DNA of 5,034 bases from Haliea sp041746975 (GTDB lineage: Bacteria; Pseudomonadota; Gammaproteobacteria; Pseudomonadales; Halieaceae). The notes under the pieces are model-generated. The model was not told the DNA's origin and did no database searches. It worked only from the letters and a program-made list of their open reading frames with translations. The position numbers were made by a program, and so were the translations under genes. Within the stretch, counting starts at the first letter, position 1. Each line of letters begins with the position of its first letter. The stretch lies in the NCBI GenBank assembly GCA_041746975.1, contig JBGTGB010000343.1, positions 1 to 5,034 on the forward strand, written 5' to 3'. Below, one piece after another: positions 1 to 5,034 of this stretch.

Positions 1-1395
1 GCTGGCTGCCCGCTGGCGCGGTGTGGGCCGGCTGGAATCAGGGCCCTGGTCCCATTCGGTTGGTGGCTCGGGTGCCGACGACGGGGGCGGCGGCGCTTCC
101 AGATGCATCAGCTCGGCAACGGTCAGGCCTGTGCGCTCGGCGAGGGCGCGGAACATGAGTTGGCGGAACACCCCGTCCGGGAGCTGGCGGATATAGGGCA
201 GTGCCAGCTTGCTGAGACGGGCGCGACCCTCCAGGGTGCTGGTATCCAGGCCCTCGCCTGCGGCATCAAAGAGGAAGGTCTCCAGCGGCGTGGCGCCGGT
301 GACCAGGTCGCGGAAACCGTCGGCCCCCAGCTTGCGCACCAGGGTGTCGGGATCTTCCCCCTCGGCCAGGAACAGGAACCTGGCCTGGCGCCCGTCTTCC
401 ATGCAGGGCAGGGCTGATTCCAGCGCCCGGAAGGCGGCCTTGCGCCCGGCTTCATCGCCATCGAAGCAGAACACCACTTCCGGGGTCAGCCTGTACAGGC
501 GCTCGAGGTGGGTCTGGCTGGTGGCGGTGCCCAGCGTGGCGGTGGCATTGCTGATACCGTGCTGGGCCAGGGCGATGACGTCCATATAGCCCTCCACTAC
601 CAGCACCCGGTCCAGCTTGCGGTTGGCCTGGCGGGCCTGATAGAGGCCGTAGAGTTCCCGACCCTTGGAGTACACGGGGGTCTCTGGCGAGTTCAGGTAT
701 TTCGGCTTGTCGTCACCCAGCACCCGGCCGCCGAAGGCAATGACGCGCCCGCGCTGGTCGCGGATGGGGAACACCACCCGGTCCCGAAAGCGGTCGTAGC
801 TGCGGCCGGCGTCGTTCTGCACCAGCATGCCGGACTCCAGCAGTAGTTTGAGCTGTTGCTCGTCCTGGCCCAGCGCCTGCAGCAGGTTGTCCCAGCCCGG
901 CGGGGCGAAACCGAGGTCGAAGTCCCTGGCGATCTGCCCGGTCAGCCCGCGCTGCTTGAGGTAGTTCACCGCGCGGTGAGCCTCGGGATGTGTGCGCAGC
1001 TGCTGCTGGTAGAAGCGGGCGGCTTTTTCCAGCAGGGCATACAGCGCCTTGTTGCTGTCCTCCTGCTGCGCCTGGGCGGCACCGCCGCGGGTTTCCTCCC
1101 GCGGCACTTCCAGGCCCAGGCTGCCGGCGAGCGTCGCCACCGCCTGGGGGAAGTCCACGTTCTCGTAGTCCATGACAAAGCCGAGGGCATTGCCGCCGGC
1201 GCCGCAGCCGAAACAGTAATAGAACTGCTTGTCCGGGTTGACGCTGAAGGAGGGGGTCTTTTCCTCGTGGAAGGGGCAGCGGGCGCTGTAGTTCTTGCCG
1301 GTTTTCTTGAGTTTTACCCGCCGGTCGATGACCTCCACGATGTCGACCCGGTCGAGCAGATCGTCGAGGAACTTCTGTGGAATACGTCCAGCCAT
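1..1395 (-). CDS. dnaG: DNA primase DnaG, N-terminal 465 residues (gene continues past the left edge)
   Basis: DnaG makes the short RNA primers for replication and is recruited by the DnaB helicase. The reading frame is open from the ATG at 1395 to the left edge with no frameshift. The N-terminal zinc domain has Cys40, His43, Cys61 and Cys64 (CPFH...CFGC), the same positions as in E. coli DnaG. The RNA polymerase core follows: the RVIAFGGRV motif at about 217-225, then the TOPRIM domain with VVEGYMD (Glu268) and DGDEAG (Asp312, Asp314), the metal-binding acidic residues, and GEDPDTLV at 346-353. A Pro/Ser-rich linker begins near residue 434. The C-terminal helicase-binding domain, normally about 120-150 residues more, lies outside the window. 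The start fits the family N-terminus (MAGRIPQKF). No Shine-Dalgarno is visible: the bases before the ATG are C-rich. The gene is last of rpsU-yqeY-dnaG here; rpoD often follows but is not visible. Confidence 0.98.
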   Translation of the reverse strand, partial: MAGRIPQKFLDDLLDRVDIVEVIDRRVKLKKTGKNYSARCPFHEEKTPSFSVNPDKQFYYCFGCGAGGNALGFVMDYENVDFPQAVATLAGSLGLEVPREETRGGAAQAQQEDSNKALYALLEKAARFYQQQLRTHPEAHRAVNYLKQRGLTGQIARDFDLGFAPPGWDNLLQALGQDEQQLKLLLESGMLVQNDAGRSYDRFRDRVVFPIRDQRGRVIAFGGRVLGDDKPKYLNSPETPVYSKGRELYGLYQARQANRKLDRVLVVEGYMDVIALAQHGISNATATLGTATSQTHLERLYRLTPEVVFCFDGDEAGRKAAFRALESALPCMEDGRQARFLFLAEGEDPDTLVRKLGADGFRDLVTGATPLETFLFDAAGEGLDTSTLEGRARLSKLALPYIRQLPDGVFRQLMFRALAERTGLTVAELMHLEAPPPPSSAPEPPTEWDQGPDSSRPTPRQRAAS

Positions 1396-1410
1396 CGGGG
1401 GGTGTCAGCA

Positions 1411-1441
1411 GTGCTTCGTCAGAGACCGCTTATTGAAGCAC
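1411..1441 (-). repeat. inverted repeat (hairpin) in the dnaG leader
   Basis: GTGCTTC at 1411-1417 and GAAGCAC at 1435-1441 are perfect 7-base inverted arms around a 17-base loop. In the minus-strand transcript the hairpin would end about 15 bases before the dnaG start codon. No T-tract follows, so it is not a standard intrinsic terminator. Possible roles are an RNA processing site, a translation-control hairpin, or an operator overlapping the candidate -10. A 7-base arm pair can also arise by chance. Confidence 0.4.
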
Positions 1442-1460
1442 GGTGCGGGGGTCTTGTCAG
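1432..1460 (-). promoter_or_regulatory. candidate sigma70 promoter upstream of dnaG
   Basis: On the minus strand CTGACA (1460-1455, five of six matches to TTGACA) is followed after exactly 17 bases by TTCAAT (1437-1432, four of six matches to TATAAT). Transcription would start near 1425, giving a leader of about 30 bases before the dnaG ATG. It lies wholly in the yqeY-dnaG gap, so it could let primase be made independently of rpsU. The -10 is imperfect and the call rests on pattern matching alone. Confidence 0.35.
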
Positions 1461-1488
1461 GGCTCTTCCCAGGGACGCAGGGAGGGTG

Positions 1489-1944
1489 TCAGGCGGTGAG
1501 GCGGGCCTTGACCAGCTTGCTGACGGCGCCAATATCGGCGCGGCCCTGCAGTTTGGGCTTGAGCTCGGCCATCACTGCGCCCATCGCCTGCATGCCACTG
1601 CCGTCGGCATTGGCCACCGCGGCATCGATCATCGCTTCCAGTTCGGCGTCGCTCAACTGGGCGGGAAGGAACTCCTGGATAACGGCGATCTCACGCTCTT
1701 CCACGGCGGCGAGTTCCTCGCGGCCGGCGGCCTGGTACTGTTGCGCCGAGTCGCGGCGCTGCTTGATCATCTTGTCGAGCACTACAAGGACGCGGGCGTC
1801 ATCGAGTTCGATGCGCTCGTCTACTTCGATGCGGTTGATTTCCGACTGGATCAGCCGGATGGTGCCGAGGCGTTCCTTTTCCCGCGCCTTCATGGCCGCT
1901 TTCATGGCGGCCTTGATGGTTTCGGTCAGTGGGGGATCGCTCAT
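1489..1944 (-). CDS. yqeY: GatB/YqeY domain-containing protein
   Basis: This 151-residue protein is the usual length for stand-alone YqeY proteins. It is related to the C-terminal tail domain of GatB, the tRNA-dependent amidotransferase subunit, where that domain contacts tRNA. The function of the free-standing protein is not settled. Visible features are a basic, Ala/Lys/Met-rich N-terminal helix (MKAAMKAREK, about 14-23), the segment RLIQSEINRIE (about 30-40), an acidic-basic helical middle, the typical EFLPAQLSD (about 91-99), and a C-terminal half with MGAVMAELKPKLQGRAD ahead of the closing helix. It lies 26 bp after rpsU and 93 bp before dnaG on the same strand, so it is almost certainly cotranscribed with rpsU. 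The sequence before its ATG is C-rich with no clear Shine-Dalgarno, so translation may be coupled to rpsU. No signal peptide or membrane segment is seen; it should be cytoplasmic. Confidence 0.93.
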   Translation of the reverse strand: MSDPPLTETIKAAMKAAMKAREKERLGTIRLIQSEINRIEVDERIELDDARVLVVLDKMIKQRRDSAQQYQAAGREELAAVEEREIAVIQEFLPAQLSDAELEAMIDAAVANADGSGMQAMGAVMAELKPKLQGRADIGAVSKLVKARLTA

Positions 1945-1970
1945 GCGGGGGGATGCCTAGCCGGGGTGCC

Positions 1971-2186
1971 TTAGTACAGGCGGACGCGCTTGCGGTTTTC
2001 CCGGGACAGTTTCTTCAGGTGGCGCTTGACCGCAGCAGCGGCGGCGCGCTTGCGCGTGGTGGTGGGCTTTTCGTAGTGTTCACGCTTGCGGACTTCAGCC
2101 AGAACGCCGGCTTTTTCGCAGGAGCGCTTGAAGCGGCGCAGGGCGACGTCAAAAGGCTCGTTTTCTTTAACCTTGATATGAGGCAT
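1971..2186 (-). CDS. rpsU: 30S ribosomal protein S21
   Basis: The product is 71 residues, exactly the E. coli S21 length, and nearly identical to it through NEPFDVALRRFKRSCEKAG and the basic C-terminus ending RVRLY. S21 binds the small-subunit platform near the 3' end of 16S rRNA and helps natural mRNAs initiate. I chose the ATG at 2186 (MPHIKVKENEPF) because it matches the family N-terminus. The frame stays open upstream to 2339, but that extension contains the promoter and is not like any S21 sequence. The bases before the start (GGGTAAAGAATTA) hold only a weak Shine-Dalgarno-like stretch. It is the first gene of the rpsU-yqeY-dnaG operon and diverges from tsaD. The Lys/Arg-rich composition is normal for the family. 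Confidence 0.98.
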   Translation of the reverse strand: MPHIKVKENEPFDVALRRFKRSCEKAGVLAEVRKREHYEKPTTTRKRAAAAAVKRHLKKLSRENRKRVRLY

Positions 2187-2233
2187 TAATTCTTTACCCG
2201 TTTCAGTAAGTAATGCGCCAGCTGCCCTCTGCG

Positions 2234-2257
2234 GCGACCAGAGCTTTAAAAGGTCGC
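2234..2257. repeat. inverted repeat at the rpsU transcription start
   Basis: GCGACC at 2234-2239 and GGTCGC at 2252-2257 form a perfect 6-base inverted repeat around an AT-rich 12-base centre. It overlaps the predicted rpsU start point (about 2253) and discriminator. If transcription began a few bases upstream of that point it could form a 5'-end hairpin in the rpsU mRNA. Otherwise it could be a protein-binding site on DNA. Its role is unknown and chance is possible. Confidence 0.3.
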
Positions 2258-2259
2258 GC

Positions 2260-2288
2260 ATTCTATACCCAGTTGGCGGTATTTGCAA
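2260..2288 (-). promoter_or_regulatory. sigma70-type promoter of rpsU operon
   Basis: On the minus strand TTGCAA (2288-2283, four of six matches to TTGACA) and TAGAAT (2265-2260, five of six matches to TATAAT) are separated by exactly 17 bases. The predicted start is near 2253, leaving a leader of about 67 bases. The bases between the -10 and the start (GCGCGAC) form a GC-rich discriminator. Such discriminators are known at promoters of ribosomal genes repressed by ppGpp and DksA, so stringent control of rpsU-yqeY-dnaG is a reasonable inference. Confidence 0.65.
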
Positions 2289-2333
2289 AGCCCTGTTGCA
2301 CCCCCGGTTCTCGCCGCGACCGCCCGAAGCCGC

Positions 2334-2339
2334 TATCAT
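2334..2339 (+). promoter_or_regulatory. candidate -10 element for the tsaD operon
   Basis: TATCAT matches TATAAT at five of six positions and would place the transcript start near 2346, about 22 bases before the preferred tsaD start codon. No convincing -35 hexamer is visible 16-18 bases upstream; that region is GC-rich. If real, it argues against the longer tsaD starts at 2296 and 2338, which lie upstream of or inside it. Confidence 0.35.
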
Positions 2340-2367
2340 GCGCCCCTCTGCTTTCTTGATGACGATG

Positions 2368-3411
2368 ATGCTGATTCTGGGCCTGGAAACCTCCTGCGAC
2401 GAGACTGCTGTGGCGCTGTATGACAGCGGCCGCGGCCTGCTCGCGCATGCGCTGTTCAGTCAGGTGGATATCCACGTCGAATACGGCGGCGTAGTACCGG
2501 AACTGGCATCTCGCGACCACATCCGCAAGGCCCTGCCGCTGCTGCAGCAGGTGCTGGACGATGCCGGCGTTGCCCCCACGGCCCTCGACGGCATTGCCTA
2601 TACTGCCGGTCCCGGCCTGGCAGGGGCCCTGATGGTTGGCGCCACCCTCGCCCAGTCGCTGGCCTGGGCCTGGGGTATCCCGGCCCTGGGGGTGCATCAT
2701 ATGGAGGGGCATCTGCTGGCGCCCATGCTGGAAGCCGAGCACCCGGAGTTTCCTTTTGTGGCCCTGCTGGTTTCGGGTGGCCACACCCAGCTGGTGCGGG
2801 TGGACGCTATTGGCCAGTACCAGCTGCTGGGCGAGTCTCTGGACGACGCCGCTGGCGAGGCTTTCGACAAGGCGGCGAAGATGCTCGGCCTGCCCTACCC
2901 CGGCGGCCCGCATATCGCGAGGCTGGCGGAATCCGGCGATCCGACGCGGTTCGACTTCCCCCGGCCCATGGTTAACCGGCCGGGGCTGGATTTCAGCTTC
3001 AGCGGCCTCAAGACCTTCACCCTCAATACGGTTAATGCCTGCCGCGAGCAAAGCGGGCTCACCGAACAGGACAAGTGTGACATCGCCCGCGCCTTTGAGG
3101 AGGCGGTGGTGGCGACCCTGGTGATCAAGTGCCGCCGGGCGCTGGAGCAGGAGGGTTTGCAGACCCTGGTTATGGCGGGTGGCGTGAGCGCCAATCGCAA
3201 CCTGCGGGCGCGGCTGCAAAAAGAGCTGGGCAAGCTGGGTGCACGAGTCTTCTACCCGGCGCCGGAGTTTTGCACCGACAATGGCGCCATGATTGCCTAT
3301 GCCGGTGCCCAGCGCCTGCTGGTGGGGCAGCAGGATGGGCCGGAAGCGACCGTGCGCCCGCGCTGGCCCATGACCGAGCTGCCGCCCCTGCGGTCCTTGG
3401 AGGTAGCCTGA
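2368..3411 (+). CDS. tsaD: tRNA N6-adenosine threonylcarbamoyltransferase TsaD
   Basis: TsaD (formerly Gcp/YgjD) transfers the threonylcarbamoyl group from threonylcarbamoyl-AMP to A37 of tRNAs reading ANN codons, forming t6A. In bacteria it works with TsaB and TsaE in the cytoplasm. With the ATG at 2368 the protein is 347 residues and begins MLILGLETSCDETA, like E. coli MRVLGIETSCDET. The metal-binding histidines of HHMEGH fall at 111 and 115, the E. coli positions. YTAGPGL, VALLVSGGHTQL, FDFSFSGLKTF-like (DFSFSGLKTF) and VMAGGVSANRNLR follow in family order, and CTDNGAMIAYAG supplies the C-terminal metal-binding Asp304. In-frame ATGs at 2359 and 2365 would add only 3 or 1 residues; there is no clear Shine-Dalgarno to decide. 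It heads a plus-strand operon with folB (2 bp gap) and folK, and diverges from rpsU. Confidence 0.98.
   Translation: MLILGLETSCDETAVALYDSGRGLLAHALFSQVDIHVEYGGVVPELASRDHIRKALPLLQQVLDDAGVAPTALDGIAYTAGPGLAGALMVGATLAQSLAWAWGIPALGVHHMEGHLLAPMLEAEHPEFPFVALLVSGGHTQLVRVDAIGQYQLLGESLDDAAGEAFDKAAKMLGLPYPGGPHIARLAESGDPTRFDFPRPMVNRPGLDFSFSGLKTFTLNTVNACREQSGLTEQDKCDIARAFEEAVVATLVIKCRRALEQEGLQTLVMAGGVSANRNLRARLQKELGKLGARVFYPAPEFCTDNGAMIAYAGAQRLLVGQQDGPEATVRPRWPMTELPPLRSLEVA
3399..3404 (+). promoter_or_regulatory. Shine-Dalgarno site of folB
   Basis: GGAGGT lies inside the last codons of tsaD, 9 bases before the GTG at 3414. It is the clearest ribosome-binding site in the window and decides the non-ATG start of folB. 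Confidence 0.75.
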
Positions 3412-3413
3412 CT

Positions 3414-3773
3414 GTGGACACCGTCTTCATCCGCGAACTGCGCGCCGATGCGGTCATCGGCGTGTATGACTGGGAGCGCAGTATTCAGCAGACTCTGGTG
3501 CTGGACCTGGAAATGGCCTGGGACAACCGCCCGGCGGCGGCAGAGGACACCATCGGTAAGGCCCTGGATTACGCCGCTGTATCCAGCCGCATGGTCGCCT
3601 ATATAGAAGCCAGCAGCTGCCAGTTATTGGAGACCCTGGCCGAAGAGCTGGCAGGCCTGGTACTGACAGAATTCGGCGTGCCCTGGCTGCGTCTGCGCCT
3701 GAGCAAACCGGGTGCGGTGCAGCAGGCGCGGGACGTGGGCGTGATTATCGAGCGTGGAGCACGCCCGGAGTGA
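3414..3773 (+). CDS. folB: dihydroneopterin aldolase FolB
   Basis: FolB cleaves 7,8-dihydroneopterin to 6-hydroxymethyl-7,8-dihydropterin and glycolaldehyde in folate synthesis; many homologues also epimerise at C2'. The 119-residue product is close to the 122 of E. coli FolB and very similar throughout: IGVYDWE near the start, LEMAWDNR at about 32-39, and LSKPGAV and VGVIIERG at the C-terminus. The residues known to bind or act on substrate are present at Glu21, Tyr53, Glu73 and Lys98. The GTG at 3414 is chosen because GTG GAC ACC gives MDTVFIREL, aligning with E. coli MDIVFIEQL, and because GGAGGT stands 9 bases upstream. It starts 2 bp after the tsaD stop and overlaps the next gene by 4 bases, so translational coupling is likely. 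The E. coli-like residues favour FolB over the paralogue FolX. Confidence 0.96.
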   Translation: MDTVFIRELRADAVIGVYDWERSIQQTLVLDLEMAWDNRPAAAEDTIGKALDYAAVSSRMVAYIEASSCQLLETLAEELAGLVLTEFGVPWLRLRLSKPGAVQQARDVGVIIERGARPE

Positions 3774-4285
3774 CCACCGTATACCTGGGCCTTGGCAGTA
3801 ACATCGAGCGGGAACGGTATCTGGTGGCCGGGCTGGACGCGCTGCAGCTACTGCTCGGCGAACTGGCGCTGTCGCAGGTTTACGACAGTCCCGCCATTGG
3901 TTTTGACGGCCAGCCCTTTCTCAACATGGTGGTCAGGGCCAGCACCGATCTGCCCCTGGCGGAGCTGGCAAGCCGGCTGCGGCATATCGAAACCGAACAC
4001 GGCCGGCCCGCCAACGCCACCCGCTTTTCCGCGCGGCAGCTGGATATCGACATTCTCACCTATGGCGACCAGGTGGGTGAGTTTGCCGGAGTGGCCCTGC
4101 CGCGGGGGGAGATCCTGGAGAACGCTTTTGTGCTGCGGCCGCTGGCGGAGCTGGCACCTCACGCAAGCCACCCTGTGAACGGCCGCAGCTATTCGGAGCT
4201 CTGGAAGGATTTCGACCAGGGCAGCCAGGTATTGGACCGGGTAGATTTCAGCTGGCGGGGGCGATGGATATCGCGGGCTGGTTAG
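3770..4285 (+). CDS. folK: FolK-like HPPK-family pyrophosphokinase (divergent)
   Basis: HPPK transfers pyrophosphate from ATP to 6-hydroxymethyl-dihydropterin, the step after FolB. The 171-residue protein has the family N-terminus (VYLGLGSN, about 4-11), Tyr38 and Asn52 of the pterin pocket, Glu74, and the RQLDIDIL motif (89-96) with metal-binding Asp92 and Asp94. Arg79 and Arg89 correspond by my alignment to E. coli Arg82 and Arg92. However, E. coli Arg84, Trp89, His115, Tyr116 and Arg121 appear to be Ala81, Phe86, Arg112, Gly113 and Asn118. Pseudomonas has a similar second FolK-like gene beside folB while a canonical folK sits with panB; this looks like that paralogue. The GTG start overlaps the folB stop (GTGA), with GGAG at 3756-3759 upstream. 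It ends 22 bp from the convergent cca. The family is certain; full HPPK activity is less so. Confidence 0.88.
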   Translation: MTTVYLGLGSNIERERYLVAGLDALQLLLGELALSQVYDSPAIGFDGQPFLNMVVRASTDLPLAELASRLRHIETEHGRPANATRFSARQLDIDILTYGDQVGEFAGVALPRGEILENAFVLRPLAELAPHASHPVNGRSYSELWKDFDQGSQVLDRVDFSWRGRWISRAG

Positions 4286-4294
4286 GCGGCGGCC

Positions 4295-4318
4295 AAAACG
4301 TCCGCGCTCAAGCGTTTT
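4295..4318. terminator. weak bidirectional terminator candidate between folK and cca
   Basis: AAAACG at 4295-4300 and CGTTTT at 4313-4318 are perfect inverted arms, and T4315-T4319 gives a T-run on the plus strand with a shorter T-run on the minus strand. A shorter alternative is CGC-TCAA-GCG (4305-4314) directly before TTTTT. Its place between convergent genes fits a shared terminator. The stems are short or AT-rich, and it overlaps the last codons of cca, so termination may be weak. Confidence 0.35.
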
Positions 4319-5034
4319 TCTCGCTGCGCAGATTCTCCAGCAGCCGGGTCTGCTCCGCCGCGATCGCATCGCCCAGGGCTTTGCCGCTGATACCCTCTGC
4401 CAGAAATGGCGCCGCGGTCACCGCTTGCGCCCGCGCCAGCGCCTGCCGCAGATATTCCCCCTGCGGGTAGAGCCGGTCCTCCATCCCGCTGCGCCCGCGG
4501 GCGTCGGCCTCGCAGGCCAGCAGAAAGGCCTCGAATCTGTCCGCTTGGCGCAGGGCGCCGGTGGCGCGGAGCAGTTTCAGCAGAGTCTTCCCCCTCAGCT
4601 CCCCGGCGCGGTGTACCAGCAGGTGGAATTCGCAGACGTGCAGGGCCAGGTCTCGATGCTGGTTCGGTGCCCGCAAACGCTCGCAGACCCGGCGCACCAG
4701 TGCCAGCCCCCGCTGCTCGTGGGCGATATGGCGCGGCCACTCGGCTTCCGGGGTCAGGCCCTTGCCGAGGTCGTGCAGCAACGCTGCGAAGCGTACGTCC
4801 GTTGCCGGGCTCAGGCTGGCTGCCTGCTGCAGTACCAGCAGGGTATGCAGGCCGGTGTCGACCTCCGGGTGGTGCTCCGGGCTCTGCGGCACCCCGAACA
4901 GGGATTCCACCTCCGGCAGCAGCGCCTGCAGGGCGCCGCAGTCGCGCAGCACAGTAATGAACACTTCCGGGTTGCGTTCGCCCAGGGCGCGCTCCAACTC
5001 CACCCAGATCCTTTCCGGGGGCAAATGCGCCAGC
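4308..5034 (-). CDS. cca: CCA-adding tRNA nucleotidyltransferase, C-terminal part (gene continues past the right edge)
   Basis: Cca adds or repairs the 3'-CCA end of tRNAs using CTP and ATP. The frame is open from the stop at 4308-4310 to the right edge, giving 241 residues. They align with the C-terminal part of E. coli Cca (412 residues): ERIWVELERAL, VLRDCGALQALLPE, LFGVPQSPEHHPE, and then the HD domain with DVRFAALLHDLGKGLTP (the His-Asp pair is at 4775-4770) and the downstream CEFHLLVH. In the E. coli-type enzyme this HD domain has metal-dependent phosphohydrolase activity on phosphate esters and 2',3'-cyclic nucleotides. The YPQGEYLRQAL segment near the C-terminus also matches. The N-terminal nucleotidyltransferase domain, about 165-170 residues, is outside the window. 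The gene converges with folK and is probably a separate transcript. A TTG at 5024 is internal, not a start. Confidence 0.96.
   Translation of the reverse strand, partial: LAHLPPERIWVELERALGERNPEVFITVLRDCGALQALLPEVESLFGVPQSPEHHPEVDTGLHTLLVLQQAASLSPATDVRFAALLHDLGKGLTPEAEWPRHIAHEQRGLALVRRVCERLRAPNQHRDLALHVCEFHLLVHRAGELRGKTLLKLLRATGALRQADRFEAFLLACEADARGRSGMEDRLYPQGEYLRQALARAQAVTAAPFLAEGISGKALGDAIAAEQTRLLENLRSEKNA

Noticed and set aside
1411..1441. Hairpin before dnaG as an intrinsic terminator
   Set aside because: No T-run follows the stem on the minus strand, so it is listed only as an inverted repeat.
856..1974. Long plus-strand open frame (372 codons) across dnaG and yqeY
   Set aside because: It is exactly antisense to two well-recognised genes, spans their intergenic gap and has low-complexity, unfamily-like translation. 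High third-position GC in the real genes keeps the antisense frame free of stops.
2187..2339. N-terminal extension of rpsU by 51 codons
   Set aside because: It would include the promoter and leader, and S21 is complete at 71 residues from 2186 with a family-like N-terminus.
2263..3219. Long minus-strand open frame (318 codons) opposite tsaD
   Set aside because: It is antisense to a strongly conserved gene and shows no recognisable domain; explained by GC-rich codon use.
3129..3413. N-terminal extension of folB overlapping tsaD
   Set aside because: The added residues overlap conserved tsaD sequence in another frame, and FolB is full length from the GTG at 3414 with a good ribosome-binding site.
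4406..4957. Plus-strand Pro/Ala/Arg-rich open frame opposite cca
   Set aside because: Shadow frame of the conserved Cca C-terminal region; its composition is that of a GC-rich antisense reading.
1..5034. A novel or accessory system (defence, mobile element, CRISPR, toxin-antitoxin, biosynthetic cluster)
   Set aside because: All coding space is filled by recognised housekeeping genes with short gaps. There are no direct-repeat arrays, transposase or integrase motifs, attachment-like repeats or composition shifts that I can see.

Overview
The window is a compact, GC-rich (roughly 64-65% by eye) piece of a bacterial chromosome. It carries only housekeeping genes. The proteins resemble gammaproteobacterial ones: S21 is 71 residues long and nearly identical to the E. 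coli form, and DnaG, TsaD and FolB keep E. coli residue numbering at their active sites. The gene order rpsU / tsaD / folB / folK-like / cca, with a yqeY-type gene between rpsU and dnaG, is the arrangement I know from Pseudomonas and related groups. I therefore infer a member of Pseudomonadales or Cellvibrionales, but cannot name a genus.

Left half, minus strand: a version of the macromolecular-synthesis operon, read right to left as rpsU (ribosomal protein S21), a GatB/YqeY-domain gene, then dnaG (primase). dnaG runs off the left edge, losing its C-terminal helicase-binding domain. A good sigma70-type promoter with a GC-rich discriminator precedes rpsU. A second, weaker promoter candidate and a hairpin lie in the 93-bp gap before dnaG, where primase output could be set separately from S21.

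Centre and right, plus strand: tsaD (tRNA t6A37 synthesis) diverges from rpsU and is followed almost without gaps by folB (dihydroneopterin aldolase) and a FolK-like gene (HPPK family). These two act at consecutive steps of folate synthesis. tsaD and folB are 2 bp apart and folB and folK overlap by 4 bp, so the three very likely form one operon. The FolK-like protein has replaced several residues that bind substrate in E. coli HPPK.

Right edge, minus strand: the C-terminal part of cca (tRNA CCA-adding enzyme), including its HD phosphohydrolase domain, converges on folK. The two stop codons are 22 bp apart, with a weak bidirectional terminator candidate there.

The window covers replication priming (dnaG), translation (rpsU), tRNA maturation (tsaD, cca) and folate synthesis (folB, folK). 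No gene-free stretch exceeds 300 bases; the largest is the 181-bp divergent rpsU-tsaD region. I found no mobile element, CRISPR array, RNA gene, defence gene or unknown system. The points worth a second look are regulatory details and the divergent FolK.
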